Shown here: positions 23,137-30,107 of the stretch, one piece after another
How positions within the stretch are numbered: position 1 is the stretch's first letter
Layout: the number at the start of each line of letters is the position of its first letter
NCBI GenBank assembly: GCA_013695075.1
Contig: JACDBE010000061.1
Span: forward strand, 1-30,107
From: Acidimicrobiia bacterium
GTDB lineage: Bacteria > Actinomycetota > Acidimicrobiia > Spongiisociales > UBA5794
Length of the DNA stretch: 30,107 nt
Reading direction: 5' to 3'
Made by a program: the position numbers and the translations under genes
The notes under the pieces: model-generated
The model's input: the letters and a program-made list of their open reading frames with translations, nothing else
Told to the model about the DNA's origin: nothing
The model's database searches: none

Positions 23137-23846
23137 ATGGATCTGCAAGGAGTCGAGCTCACCTGGTTGGGTCACGCCGCTGTTCGGCTCAGGCTGGGCG
23201 ACGGGACCGTGGTGCTGGTCGACCATGGCTGGAAGGCAACCCGGCCTGCCCCGACGGCGAGCAGGAGCAGGACCGAGTCGACGCCATCTACATCACCCAC
23301 GGCCACAACGACCACTTGGGCGCTGGCGTCCCCGATCTGGCTCGGGCCCACGACGCCGCGGTGTTCGCCATCCACGAGATCGCCACCTGGCTGACGGCCA
23401 ACGACGTACCCACTGCCTCGGGATCGAACCAGGGGGGGACCGCTCCCGGGCCTGGAGGCATCAAAGCGACCCTGGTCGACGCGGTGCATTCCTCCGACAT
23501 CGACGGCTTCGGCCCCGTGGCTCCCGGCGGGCAGGCGGCGGGCTGGGTGCTCGACATACCGGACGGGCCCACCATTTACCACGCCGGCGACACCGCCGTT
23601 TTCGGCGACATGGCGCTGATCGGGGAGCTGTACCGCCCCGACATCGCCCTACTGCCCATCGGCGGGTACTACACCATGGGTCCGGTTGGGGCCGCTCGGG
23701 CGGCCAGCATGCTCGGCGTGGCGACGGTGGTGCCCATCCACTACGCCACCATGCCCGCCCTGGCCGGGACCCCCGAGGAACTGGCCGATGCCGGCGCCGG
23801 CGCCTTCGAGGTGGTAGCCCCCGAGCCAGGCGAACGAGTGACCTAG
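23137..23846 (+). pseudogene. UPF0173 metallo-beta-lactamase-fold hydrolase, single frameshift
   Basis: From ATG 23137 the frame reads MDLQGVELTWLGHAAVRLRL and DGTVVLVD, the UPF0173 start, then loses the family after GTCGACCATGG. Adding one base there (GAC CCA TGG) gives VDPWLEGNPACP and continues in the downstream frame to the stop at 23846: DAIYITHGHNDHLG (metal ligands HxHxDH), VHSSDIDGF, IYHAGDTAVFGDMALIGELY, LLPIGGYYTMGP and VVPIHYATMP. All metal-binding motifs are otherwise intact, so the complete product would be about 236 residues. A one-base deletion near 23223-23226 or a sequencing error explains it. The ribosome site is very strong. UPF0173 proteins are putative metal-dependent hydrolases of unknown substrate. 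Confidence 0.85.
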
Positions 23847-24054
23847 CCGCCCGAAACTAACGCGCCCTTCCCTGGACCCTGTTCTCCTTCCTTGTCTGTT
23901 TCCCCTCCCTGTGGTGGGGGTGCCGAGCGACAGCGAGGCCGGAGGGGCTCCTACCGCGCCCCGACGCCCACGCCCCGCCCCGCCCCGGCTGCTCCGCAGC
24001 CACCCCTCCCGGAGAGAGGGGAAATGGGACCCCGGCTGCTCCGGAGCCACCTCG
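23847..24054. repeat. Intergenic hairpin cluster between convergent genes
   Basis: This 208-bp gap contains three hairpins in a row: GGCTGC-TCC-GCAGCC (23987-24001), CCCCTC-7 nt-GAGGGG (24003-24021) and a second copy of the first with a GGAGCC arm (24034-24048). The first and third share GGCTGCTCC. A C-rich stretch precedes them. The layout is like a palindromic intergenic element and could act as a bidirectional terminator for the UPF0173-like gene and dnaE2. No gene is seen. Confidence 0.45.
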
Positions 24055-27000
24055 TCAGTGGAAGTCGCGCGATGTCAGGTCGGCGGCGACGGGGAGCTGC
24101 TCGAAACGGTGGGCCACCAGATTGGTGACCCCGCTGCGGTACTCCAGCACCCCGGACACGATCATCCCCACCGCCTTGCGGGCGACCTCGTAGTTCGCCT
24201 CCCAGATCGGGGGGAGCACCACCACGTTGAGCAACCCGGTCTCGTCCTCCAGGTTGAAGAAGCACACCCCGGAGGCGGTGCCGGGCCGCTGGCGATGGGT
24301 GACGACCCCGCCCACCCGGACCCGCTTGCCGTGGCGGCGCAACGCCAGCGCCTCGGACACCGACAGGCAGCCGGTGGCGGTGAGCCGCTCCCTGACGAAC
24401 TGCACCGGGTGGGTGACCGAGATGCCCGTCGACCACAGATCGGCCTGCACCCCCTCGACCCGGTTCATGACGCCCAACGAGGGTGGGTCTCCGCCCCCCA
24501 GCGGCAGCCGTCCGGGCCCCATCCGCCCCAGCGACCCCGCCGACCAGATGCCCTCCCGCCTCCCCACCCCGAGGCTGGCCATCGCCCCCGACGCCGCCAG
24601 CGCCTCATGGGCGTCGACGGGCAGCCCGGTGCGGTGCGCCAGGTCCTCGGCGGAGCGGAACACCCCGGCGGTGAGCCGGGCGGCCTCGATGCGCACGATC
24701 TCCGCCTCCCCCAGGTTGCGCACGTGGCGCAGCCCGATGCGCAGCGCCACCGCCGCCCGGGGGGCATCGTCCACCGATCCCCGCCCCCGCCGCCACCGCA
24801 TCCCCAGGTACTCCACCACGTCGTCCTCGGCGGCGTCGAGGTGTTCGATGGTGCAGTCGTAATCCGAGACGTTGATGTCCGGGGGGAGCACGACCACCCC
24901 GTGGTGGATGGCGTCCTGGACCAGCGAGTTGGGGCTGTAGAAGCCCATCGGCTGAGCGTTGAGCAGCCCGCACAGGAACTCAGCGGGCCAGTGGTACTTC
25001 AGCCAGGCGGCGGCGTACACGATGTAGGCGAACGACACCGAATGCGATTCGGGGAAGCCGAAGGAGGCGAAGCCCTGCAGCTTCTCCCAGATCTCGTCGG
25101 CGGCGGCGCCCGCGATCCCGTTGCCCGCCATCCCCCGGTACACCTCTTCGGACAGCTTGGCCATCTCCTCCCCCGACCGTTTGTGGGTCATCGCCTGGCG
25201 GAGCCGGTCGGACTGGCCAGGGCTGAACCCGGCGCAGATGCGGGCCAGCTCCATCAGCTGCTCCTGAAACACCGGCACCCCCAGGGTCTTGGTCAGGATG
25301 GGTTCGGTGGAGGGATGGGGGAAGCGGATCGGTTCCTCACCGTTGCGGCGGCGCAGGAACGGGTGGACCGAGTGGCCCTGGATGGGACCGGGGCGGATCA
25401 AGGCAACCTCGATGGCCAGGTCGTAGAAGGTGCGAGGTCGCAGCTTGGGCAGCGTTGCCATCTGCGCTCGCGACTCGATCTGGAACACCCCCACCGTGTC
25501 TGCCCCGGTCATCATGTCGTAGACGGCGGGTTCCTGGTCGATCAGCGCCAGGTCGATGTCGACCCCGTGGGTCTCCCTGATGGCGTCGACGGTGAGGTGC
25601 AGCCCGTTCAACGCCCCCAGCGCGAGCAGGTCGAACTTGACGATGCCCATGGCGGCGCAGTCGTCCTTGTCCCACTGCACCACTGAGCGGTCCTCCATCC
25701 GCCCCCACTCCATGGGAACCACCTCCCACAGCGGGCGCTGCGCCACCACCATCCCCCCCGAGTGGATCCCCAGGTGGCGGGGGAAACCGTCGAGGCGCAC
25801 GCAGGCATCGACGATGAGCTCGGTGGTGAGCCCGGCGGGGAGGTCGAGATGCTCGGCGATCCCCTGTGGGCTGCGGGTGTCGAGGTACTTGGTGAGGGCG
25901 ATGACCTGGGCGGCGGTGAGCCCAAAGGCCTTGCCAACGTCTTGCAGCACCGAGCGAGCGCGGTAGGTGATGACGTTGCACACCATCGCCGCCCGCTCCC
26001 GCCCGTAGCGGCGGTAGCAGTACTGGATGACCTCCTCGCGTCGCTCCGCCTCGAAGTCGATGTCGATGTCGGGGGGACGGCCCCGCTCGGTGGAGAGGAA
26101 CCGCTCGAAGGGCAGATGGAGGCGAATGGGGTCCACCCGGGTCAGCCCGATACACCGGCACACGGCGGCGTCGGCGCCCGACCCCCGGATCTGGCAGTAG
26201 ATGTCCCGGGAGCGGGCGAAGCGGACGATATCCCAGGCCACCAGGAAGAACCCGGCGAAGCCGAGGCCGGCGATGACCGCCAGCTCGTGCTCGATGCGGG
26301 CCAGGGCGGTGGGGTCGATGCCGCCTGCCCCCTCGCCGGGGTACACGGTGCGGGCGCCGTCGATCACCAGGTGGCGCAGGTAGGCGTCCTCGGAGGTGAA
26401 GCCGCCGGGCATGGGGAAGTCGGGAAGCCGGGGGGTGAGCAGGTGGAGCCCAAAGGCGAGCGACGACCCCAGCTCGGCAGCGGTCTCCACCGCCCCCGGG
26501 TACCGGGCGAAGCGGCGGGCCATGTCGGCGGCGGAACGCAGGTGACGCTGGTCGGTGGCGGGGCGGAACCCGTCGGCGGCGTCCAACGGGCGCCTCCCGG
26601 CAACGGCGGCCAGCACCTCGGACAGGTCGGCGTCGCCAGGCGAGGCGTAATGGACGTTGTTGGTGGCGACGATGGGTAGTCGCAATCTGGCCGCCGCCTC
26701 GGCTAGGACCTCGTTGCGGACGTCGTCCTCGGGCATGCCGTGGTGCCACAGCTCGACGTAGAGTCGGTCGGGGAACAGCTGGTGCAGACGGGCGGCGGCC
26801 GCCATGGCACCGGCCAGGTCCCCAGCGGCGGCCGCTGCCGGCATCGCCCCCTGGCGGCATCCGGTAAGGGCCACCAGGTTCCCCGCCCGGGATGCCTCGG
26901 CCAGGTCGTGGTAGCGATATGCCGGGCGGTCCTTGCGACCCCGGTACTGCCCGGAGGAGACGAACCGGCTGATGGCGGCGTAACCGGCAGGGTCGGGGGC

Positions 27001-27378
27001 GAGCAGCACCACATGGTGGGTGGGCTGCTCGGCCACCGGCTTGGTCCCGTGCATGCGCCGCACCCGACCCCGCCGGGGCCGGTCGGCTCCAGGCTCGGTG
27101 TCGGGTTCGGGTCGGAGGCCGGGGAGGGACCGTTCCTCACTGTGTACCTCGTCCTCGGGGTGAGGCGACATCCCCACCTCGGTCCCGTACACGATGGGGA
27201 GCCCCACCACGGTGGCCGCCCGGTGCACCTTGACCACCCCGCGAAAGCCGTCGTGGTCGGTGACCGCCAGCGCCACCAGCCCCAGCTCGGCGGCCCGGAT
27301 CACCAGCTCGTCGGGGTGCGAGGCCCCATCGAGGAAGCTGAAGTTGGTGTGGCAGTGCAGCTCGGCGTAACCGGTCAC
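24055..27378 (-). CDS. dnaE2: Error-prone DNA polymerase III alpha-type subunit DnaE2 (ImuC)
   Basis: An 1107-residue C-family polymerase used in SOS translesion synthesis with ImuA/ImuB in related bacteria. PHP domain: ELHCHTNFSFLDGASHPDEL (6-25) and VTDHDG. Polymerase core: QIRGSGADAAV and the catalytic PDIDIDFE at 435-442. Then FPRHLGIHSGGMV and the tau-free C-terminus with an OB-fold (VRVGGVVTHRQR). About 40 extra Arg/Glu/Pro-rich residues sit within the PHP domain (about 70-115), likely a disordered insert. GTG 27378 is fixed by TAGAAT 6 nt upstream, and an SOS box overlaps the promoter. No imuA or imuB gene is adjacent. Confidence 0.93.
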   Translation of the reverse strand: MTGYAELHCHTNFSFLDGASHPDELVIRAAELGLVALAVTDHDGFRGVVKVHRAATVVGLPIVYGTEVGMSPHPEDEVHSEERSLPGLRPEPDTEPGADRPRRGRVRRMHGTKPVAEQPTHHVVLLAPDPAGYAAISRFVSSGQYRGRKDRPAYRYHDLAEASRAGNLVALTGCRQGAMPAAAAAGDLAGAMAAAARLHQLFPDRLYVELWHHGMPEDDVRNEVLAEAAARLRLPIVATNNVHYASPGDADLSEVLAAVAGRRPLDAADGFRPATDQRHLRSAADMARRFARYPGAVETAAELGSSLAFGLHLLTPRLPDFPMPGGFTSEDAYLRHLVIDGARTVYPGEGAGGIDPTALARIEHELAVIAGLGFAGFFLVAWDIVRFARSRDIYCQIRGSGADAAVCRCIGLTRVDPIRLHLPFERFLSTERGRPPDIDIDFEAERREEVIQYCYRRYGRERAAMVCNVITYRARSVLQDVGKAFGLTAAQVIALTKYLDTRSPQGIAEHLDLPAGLTTELIVDACVRLDGFPRHLGIHSGGMVVAQRPLWEVVPMEWGRMEDRSVVQWDKDDCAAMGIVKFDLLALGALNGLHLTVDAIRETHGVDIDLALIDQEPAVYDMMTGADTVGVFQIESRAQMATLPKLRPRTFYDLAIEVALIRPGPIQGHSVHPFLRRRNGEEPIRFPHPSTEPILTKTLGVPVFQEQLMELARICAGFSPGQSDRLRQAMTHKRSGEEMAKLSEEVYRGMAGNGIAGAAADEIWEKLQGFASFGFPESHSVSFAYIVYAAAWLKYHWPAEFLCGLLNAQPMGFYSPNSLVQDAIHHGVVVLPPDINVSDYDCTIEHLDAAEDDVVEYLGMRWRRGRGSVDDAPRAAVALRIGLRHVRNLGEAEIVRIEAARLTAGVFRSAEDLAHRTGLPVDAHEALAASGAMASLGVGRREGIWSAGSLGRMGPGRLPLGGGDPPSLGVMNRVEGVQADLWSTGISVTHPVQFVRERLTATGCLSVSEALALRRHGKRVRVGGVVTHRQRPGTASGVCFFNLEDETGLLNVVVLPPIWEANYEVARKAVGMIVSGVLEYRSGVTNLVAHRFEQLPVAADLTSRDFH

Positions 27379-27384
27379 TCCCTC

Positions 27385-27390
27385 ATTCTA
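27385..27390 (-). promoter_or_regulatory. Leaderless -10 (TAGAAT) of dnaE2
   Basis: TAGAAT on the minus strand is followed by exactly 6 nt and GTG 27378. A TTGGCA at 27410-27415 (minus) could be the -35 with a 19-nt spacer, which the SOS box fills. Confidence 0.6.
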
Positions 27391-27406
27391 TCGAACATGT
27401 GTTCGA
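27391..27406. promoter_or_regulatory. SOS box (LexA operator) of dnaE2
   Basis: TCGAACATGTGTTCGA is a perfect TCGAAC-N4-GTTCGA site, the LexA operator of actinobacteria, lying between the -35 and -10 elements of the dnaE2 promoter. LexA binding there would block the promoter until DNA damage. Confidence 0.9.
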
Positions 27407-27451
27407 TACTGCCAAGCGCAGGCGCCGGTCAGCGCACGCCGCCCGGCGCTC

Positions 27452-27910
27452 TCACTGCGGCCCGGGCCGATTGCCCGCGGCCGTGTCCGCGGCGGCGGGC
27501 AAGGCGTAGGTGCCGGTGGCGTGCGACACCAGCCGGTCCGGCTCGCCGTCCACCCACAGGTCGATGGCGCCATACGCCCTGGCCTTCCCCACCCGGAGCA
27601 GCCGGGCCCGGGCCAGCAGGTCGGCCCCCACCGCCGGGCGGAGGAAGCTGATGTGCAGGTCGGTGGTCACCGCCATCGGTGCCACCCCGATGACGGTGAA
27701 CACCGCGTACCACAGGGCGACGTCGGCCAGGGCGAACTGGGTGGGACCGGGGATGTAACCACCGGGTCGCAGCGCCGCCGGGTCGTATGGCCACCTTCCC
27801 ACCGCCATGCCGTCACCCAGTTCCTCGCAACGGAGACCCATGGCGTGCGCCGCCGGATAGACCTCGGCGAGAAAGGAGTCGACGTCAGCCGGACGGATGT
27901 CGGTGCTCAC
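27452..27910 (-). CDS. PaaI-type hotdog thioesterase
   Basis: A 152-residue hotdog-fold protein of the PaaI/acyl-CoA thioesterase group. GGYIPGPTQFALADVALWYAVF is the central helix region with the usual acidic catalytic residue (Asp), followed by TTDLHISFLRPAVGADLLARARLL and the last strands (ATGTYALP). It probably hydrolyses a medium or aromatic acyl-CoA. GTG 27910 has TAGCCT (27919-27924, minus) 8 nt upstream. The reading frame continues upstream but has no similarity. It precedes dnaE2 by 73 bp on the same strand, but the SOS box shows that dnaE2 is controlled separately. It is divergent from the ACT-domain gene. Confidence 0.75.
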   Translation of the reverse strand: MSTDIRPADVDSFLAEVYPAAHAMGLRCEELGDGMAVGRWPYDPAALRPGGYIPGPTQFALADVALWYAVFTVIGVAPMAVTTDLHISFLRPAVGADLLARARLLRVGKARAYGAIDLWVDGEPDRLVSHATGTYALPAAADTAAGNRPGPQ

Positions 27911-27918
27911 CGGCGGGC

Positions 27919-27924
27919 AGGCTA
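27919..27924 (-). promoter_or_regulatory. Predicted -10 (TAGCCT) of the thioesterase gene
   Basis: TAGCCT on the minus strand lies 8 nt before GTG 27910, close to the leaderless spacing common here. Confidence 0.35.
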
Positions 27925-28003
27925 ACGGGGACGTTGTCCCTTGGCTCCGGTACCACGCTGACCCCGGTCCGCTCTCACCCGACATGGAGCGTGCCCGACG
28001 TCG

Positions 28004-28009
28004 TATGCT
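28004..28009 (+). promoter_or_regulatory. Leaderless -10 (TATGCT) of the ACT-domain gene
   Basis: TATGCT is followed by exactly 6 nt and ATG 28016. Confidence 0.55.
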
Positions 28010-28015
28010 CGGGCC

Positions 28016-28396
28016 ATGACCGAGTTCACGGTCCATATGGCCAACCGGCCGGGTCAGCTGGCCAAGCTGACCAGGCTGCTGGCAGACGCCGGGATCCACA
28101 TCGAGGCGCTGGCCGCCTTCGCCAACGGAGAGCTGGGCATCATCCGGGTGGTCGCAGACGACGACACCGTCACCCGCCGGGTGCTCGGCGACGCCGGGCT
28201 CGACTGGGACGAACACCGGGTCATCGCCACCGTCGTCCCCAACCGGCCCGAGGCCCTGGCCGAGCTCACCGCCTCGCTGGCCGACACCGGGATCAACATC
28301 GACGCCATGTACCTGCTGCGCACCAACCACGAGACCCAGCAGTTCGCCCTCGCCGTCAACGACCCGGAGATGGCCCGCGAGCACCTCGCCGTCTGA
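28016..28396 (+). CDS. Tandem ACT-domain protein
   Basis: A 126-residue protein of two ACT domains. Domain 1 (about 1-62) begins VHMANRPGQLAKLTRLLADAG with IHIEALAAF. Domain 2 (about 68-126) begins VPNRPEALAELTASLADTG with INIDAMYLL. Each has the Gly/Pro turn before the first helix that binds small ligands, usually amino acids. No catalytic domain is attached, so it is likely a stand-alone sensor that binds an amino acid and regulates a partner enzyme, as IlvN-like or similar subunits do; no partner is adjacent. Its 3' end overlaps the predicted end of the convergent monooxygenase frame by 41 bp. Confidence 0.8.
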   Translation: MTEFTVHMANRPGQLAKLTRLLADAGIHIEALAAFANGELGIIRVVADDDTVTRRVLGDAGLDWDEHRVIATVVPNRPEALAELTASLADTGINIDAMYLLRTNHETQQFALAVNDPEMAREHLAV

Positions 28397-29648
28397 TCGA
28401 CCGGAGCAACCTCAGGTTGCTACGTGTCAGGGTGACAGGTAATCCGCTGATGTTGGGAGCCCGGCGGGTGTCGACATCGGCCGCCTGGTGCTCAGCAATG
28501 CTCAGCGCCTGATCCTCAGCGACGTGCGGCGCCTGGTGGGCGGTGATGTGGGCGGCAATGTGGGCGGCGTCCCGGCCGACGCCGCCGATCAGCGACGAGT
28601 TCCCGGCGTACAGGAAGAACAGCCCGATGAAGTACAGCCCCGGTGCAGCAGCTACCACGCCGCGATCGTGCATCGCGTTGCCCTCGTCGTCGAACACCGG
28701 CAGGTCGATCCAGGAGAAGTCCGACCGGAAGCCGGTACACCACACCACGGTGCCGGGGTCGAGGGTGCGGCCATCGTCGAGAAGCGGCTTACCGCCGGCT
28801 ACACCGACTACCCGGGGCACCCGCTCGATTCCGGCGGCAACGATGTCCTTGCGCCTTACCCGAGCCAGCGGGAGACCCCGGTGCGACAGGTCCTGACGCA
28901 CCTTGCGGCCCAGGGCGTGGCGCACCGTCAATACGTGCGACAGGAGGAACCAGAACGGCGGCGTCAACACCCGGTCCCCCCAGCCCCCGGCGCGCAGCGG
29001 TTCCTGGCCGGTGTCCCGACCGGCCAGCCAGGTGTGGTGGGCGGCGGCGGCCTCGATGGCGATCTCGCCGCCGGAGTTTCCGGCACCAACCACCAGCACG
29101 GCGCCATCGCTCAGCTGCGACGGGTTGCGGTACTGGGTGGAGTGCAGCTGGACGATGCCGGGATCGAGATCGGCGGCGAACGACGGGATCCTCGGCGCCT
29201 GGTAGCCGCCGGTGGCCACCACCACGTGGTCGGCCCGATAGCGCCGCTCCCCGGCGGCGACCATGAAGCCACCGTCGTCCCTCGACAACCGTTCCACCCG
29301 CTCTCCGGGGCACACATCGAGGTGGAACCGGGCGGCGTAGGACTCCAGGTAGTCGGCGACCTCGTCCTTGGTGGGATAGGACCAGCCCGACGCCGGGAAA
29401 CGCCACCCGGGCAGCCCGTCGTAACGGGCCGGGGTAAACACCCGCAGCGAGTCCCACCGCTGGCGCCACGGGTCGCCGATCCGGTCGCCGGCGTCGAGGA
29501 TGAGGCAGGGCCGTCCCCGTTGCGCCAGGTGGTATCCCACGGCCAGCCCCGCCTGACCGCCACCGATGATGATGGCTCGACGTGCCTTGAGCCAAGATCG
29601 CTGTCCATTGCTGCTCTCTCCCTCGCCGGAGCCCGCCGGGGCGGGCAC
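28356..29648 (-). CDS. Flavin-containing monooxygenase (CzcO-like), irregular ends
   Basis: A Class B flavin monooxygenase-like protein: FAD motif IIIGGGQAGLAVGYHL, then DPWRQRWDSLRVFTPARYD, the NADPH motif VLVVGAGNSGGEIAIE, VVWCTGFRSDFSWI and the C-terminal AGNSSLIGGVGRDAA. Start is uncertain: GTG 29648 is annotated, but ATG 29608 with a GAGGGAGAGA site is better placed and lies in the wrong frame (one base short), suggesting a 5' indel. TTG 29720 is another in-frame option. The 3' end is also odd: after DAAHIAAH about 60 residues continue through low-complexity sequence, then the 22-nt dispersed repeat, then into the ACT gene. This looks like a lost stop codon. It may be a pseudogene at one or both ends. 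Confidence 0.7.
   Translation of the reverse strand: MPAPAGSGEGESSNGQRSWLKARRAIIIGGGQAGLAVGYHLAQRGRPCLILDAGDRIGDPWRQRWDSLRVFTPARYDGLPGWRFPASGWSYPTKDEVADYLESYAARFHLDVCPGERVERLSRDDGGFMVAAGERRYRADHVVVATGGYQAPRIPSFAADLDPGIVQLHSTQYRNPSQLSDGAVLVVGAGNSGGEIAIEAAAAHHTWLAGRDTGQEPLRAGGWGDRVLTPPFWFLLSHVLTVRHALGRKVRQDLSHRGLPLARVRRKDIVAAGIERVPRVVGVAGGKPLLDDGRTLDPGTVVWCTGFRSDFSWIDLPVFDDEGNAMHDRGVVAAAPGLYFIGLFFLYAGNSSLIGGVGRDAAHIAAHITAHQAPHVAEDQALSIAEHQAADVDTRRAPNISGLPVTLTRSNLRLLRSIRRRGARGPSPGR
28405..28437. repeat. Paired inverted repeats before the dispersed repeat
   Basis: AGCAACCT-C-AGGTTGCT (28405-28421) and TGTCA-GGG-TGACA (28425-28437) are two adjacent hairpins in the 59 bp between the ACT stop and copy 2 of the dispersed repeat. 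They may be terminator arms or the end of a degraded mobile element. Confidence 0.45.
28434..28455. repeat. 22-nt dispersed repeat, copy 2
   Basis: Matches 23040-23061 in 21 of 22 positions. Here the repeat lies within the 3' extension of the monooxygenase frame and reads in it as ISGLPV on the minus strand. Confidence 0.6.
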
Positions 29649-29733
29649 ACAGCAAGATGGCCGTGCTTCCTGAGCAACGTACGGACCGGCCGCCAATCCG
29701 GCATCGGCCGTACCACCCAATCCGGCTCCGCCG

Positions 29734-29947
29734 CCGGCTGGGTGATTCCACCCACGCCGGTCAGATCAGATCGTGCTCGCGGGCGCACGCGGCCCGGCGT
29801 GCGTTGCGGCCCTGAGAATCGAGACCGAGATCGACTCACCGTACGTGGGGTGAGGAGACCGAGGGATGGAGGCGGGGCGACCGTTGCTGTTGGCTCTTCG
29901 GCTGACGGCTCATCGCGGTGCGGTTGGGGGCCCCAGCCCCAACCGCA
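29734..29947. other. Hairpin-rich intergenic region, candidate structured RNA
   Basis: The 336-bp gap 29649-29984 before the divergent last gene holds no convincing protein gene but four perfect or near-perfect hairpins: 29734-29760 (CCGGCTGGGTG arm, 4-nt loop, one bulge), 29784-29803 (CGCACGC/GCGTGCG, 6-nt loop), 29835-29854 (CTCACC/GGTGAG, 8-nt loop) and 29919-29947 (TGCGGTTGGGG/CCCCAACCGCA, 7-nt loop). An outer GCGGTG/CACCGC pair flanks the last (29915-29920, 29964-29969). The last gene's promoter lies after these, so they are not part of its mRNA. A small RNA or a regulatory DNA element is possible; orientation is unknown. Confidence 0.35.
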
Positions 29948-29972
29948 GGAGCTGCGCTATTCGCACCGCTCC

Positions 29973-29978
29973 TAACCT
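29973..29978 (+). promoter_or_regulatory. Leaderless -10 (TAACCT) of the 5'-nucleotidase-like gene
   Basis: TAACCT is followed by exactly 6 nt and ATG 29985. Confidence 0.55.
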
Positions 29979-29984
29979 TCGGCG

Positions 29985-30107
29985 ATGCGTCTCGGCATCG
30001 ATCTCGACGGGGTGGTGGCCGACTTCAACACCGGTTGGATCACCCGGTACAACGCCGAGTTCGCCGCCGATGTCGCCTTCGATGCGGTTCGGTCGTGGGA
30101 CGCCATC
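29985..30107 (+). CDS. 5'-nucleotidase-like HAD phosphatase (N-terminal part only)
   Basis: The first 41 codons only; the gene runs off the right edge. MRLGIDLDGVVADFNTGW carries HAD motif I (DLDGVVAD; nucleophile Asp6 and Asp8), and the following helix (ITRYNAEF) matches the 5'(3')-deoxyribonucleotidase branch (NT5C-like). It should dephosphorylate nucleoside or deoxynucleoside monophosphates. The remaining HAD motifs are outside the window. The ATG is fixed by the leaderless promoter hexamer 6 nt upstream. Confidence 0.6.
   Translation, partial: MRLGIDLDGVVADFNTGWITRYNAEFAADVAFDAVRSWDAI

Noticed and set aside
23911..25686. 591-residue open frame on the plus strand opposite dnaE2
   Set aside because: It covers the intergenic hairpins and antisense of dnaE2 with a His/Gln/Pro-rich random-looking product; dnaE2 motifs are clear on the other strand.
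28488..29975. 495-residue plus-strand frame over the monooxygenase region
   Set aside because: It is antisense to the flavin monooxygenase with its FAD and NADPH motifs and has no domain of its own.

Overview
The window reads as chromosomal DNA of a high-GC actinobacterium, most likely class Acidimicrobiia (inferred from gene families and promoter style, not from an rRNA). Pointers are a DUF4032 kinase-like protein, an actinobacterial-type SOS box (TCGAAC-N4-GTTCGA) at dnaE2, many GTG starts, and above all a leaderless promoter style: a TANNNT hexamer lies exactly 6 nt before the start codon of about a dozen genes. No rRNA, tRNA, CRISPR array, intact transposase or prophage is visible.

Layout. 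1-1.8 kb: a partial metallophosphoesterase, DUF971 and GNAT genes, then a decayed stretch with a VapC stub, an animal-type haem peroxidase pseudogene and a near-identical 24-nt repeat at both truncation points. 1.8-9.5 kb: DUF4032 protein, flavin reductase, a frameshifted SnoaL-like gene, a universal stress protein, Nudix hydrolase, two lipoproteins, an ABC exporter and a lipoate/octanoyl transferase-like protein. 9.5-14.5 kb: RmlB, a fused 3-dehydroquinate dehydratase/alpha-beta hydrolase, an aspartate-type aminotransferase, SerC and a lipoprotein. 14.7-16.1 kb: two toxin-antitoxin pairs (VapBC, MazEF-like) around a gene remnant. 16.1-20.7 kb: an iodotyrosine-deiodinase-like flavoprotein, SixA, a cupin, and a TPP enzyme translationally coupled to threonine aldolase. 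20.8-24.0 kb: a membrane-anchored coiled-coil protein, a coupled glycosyltransferase-sulfotransferase pair and a frameshifted UPF0173 metallo-hydrolase. 24.0-30.1 kb: SOS-controlled DnaE2, a thioesterase, a double-ACT protein, a flavin monooxygenase with irregular ends, a hairpin-rich intergenic region and the start of a 5'-nucleotidase.

Most genes are housekeeping or amino-acid and cofactor metabolism, with no single large operon. Short coupled units (lipoprotein-Nudix, vapB-vapC, mazE-mazF, TPP enzyme-threonine aldolase, glycosyltransferase-sulfotransferase) share start/stop overlaps. The most unusual items are the AroQ-hydrolase fusion, the uniform leaderless promoter geometry, the repeat-marked gene-decay scars, a 22-nt dispersed repeat that one gene reads through, and a run of strong hairpins before the last gene that could be a structured RNA.
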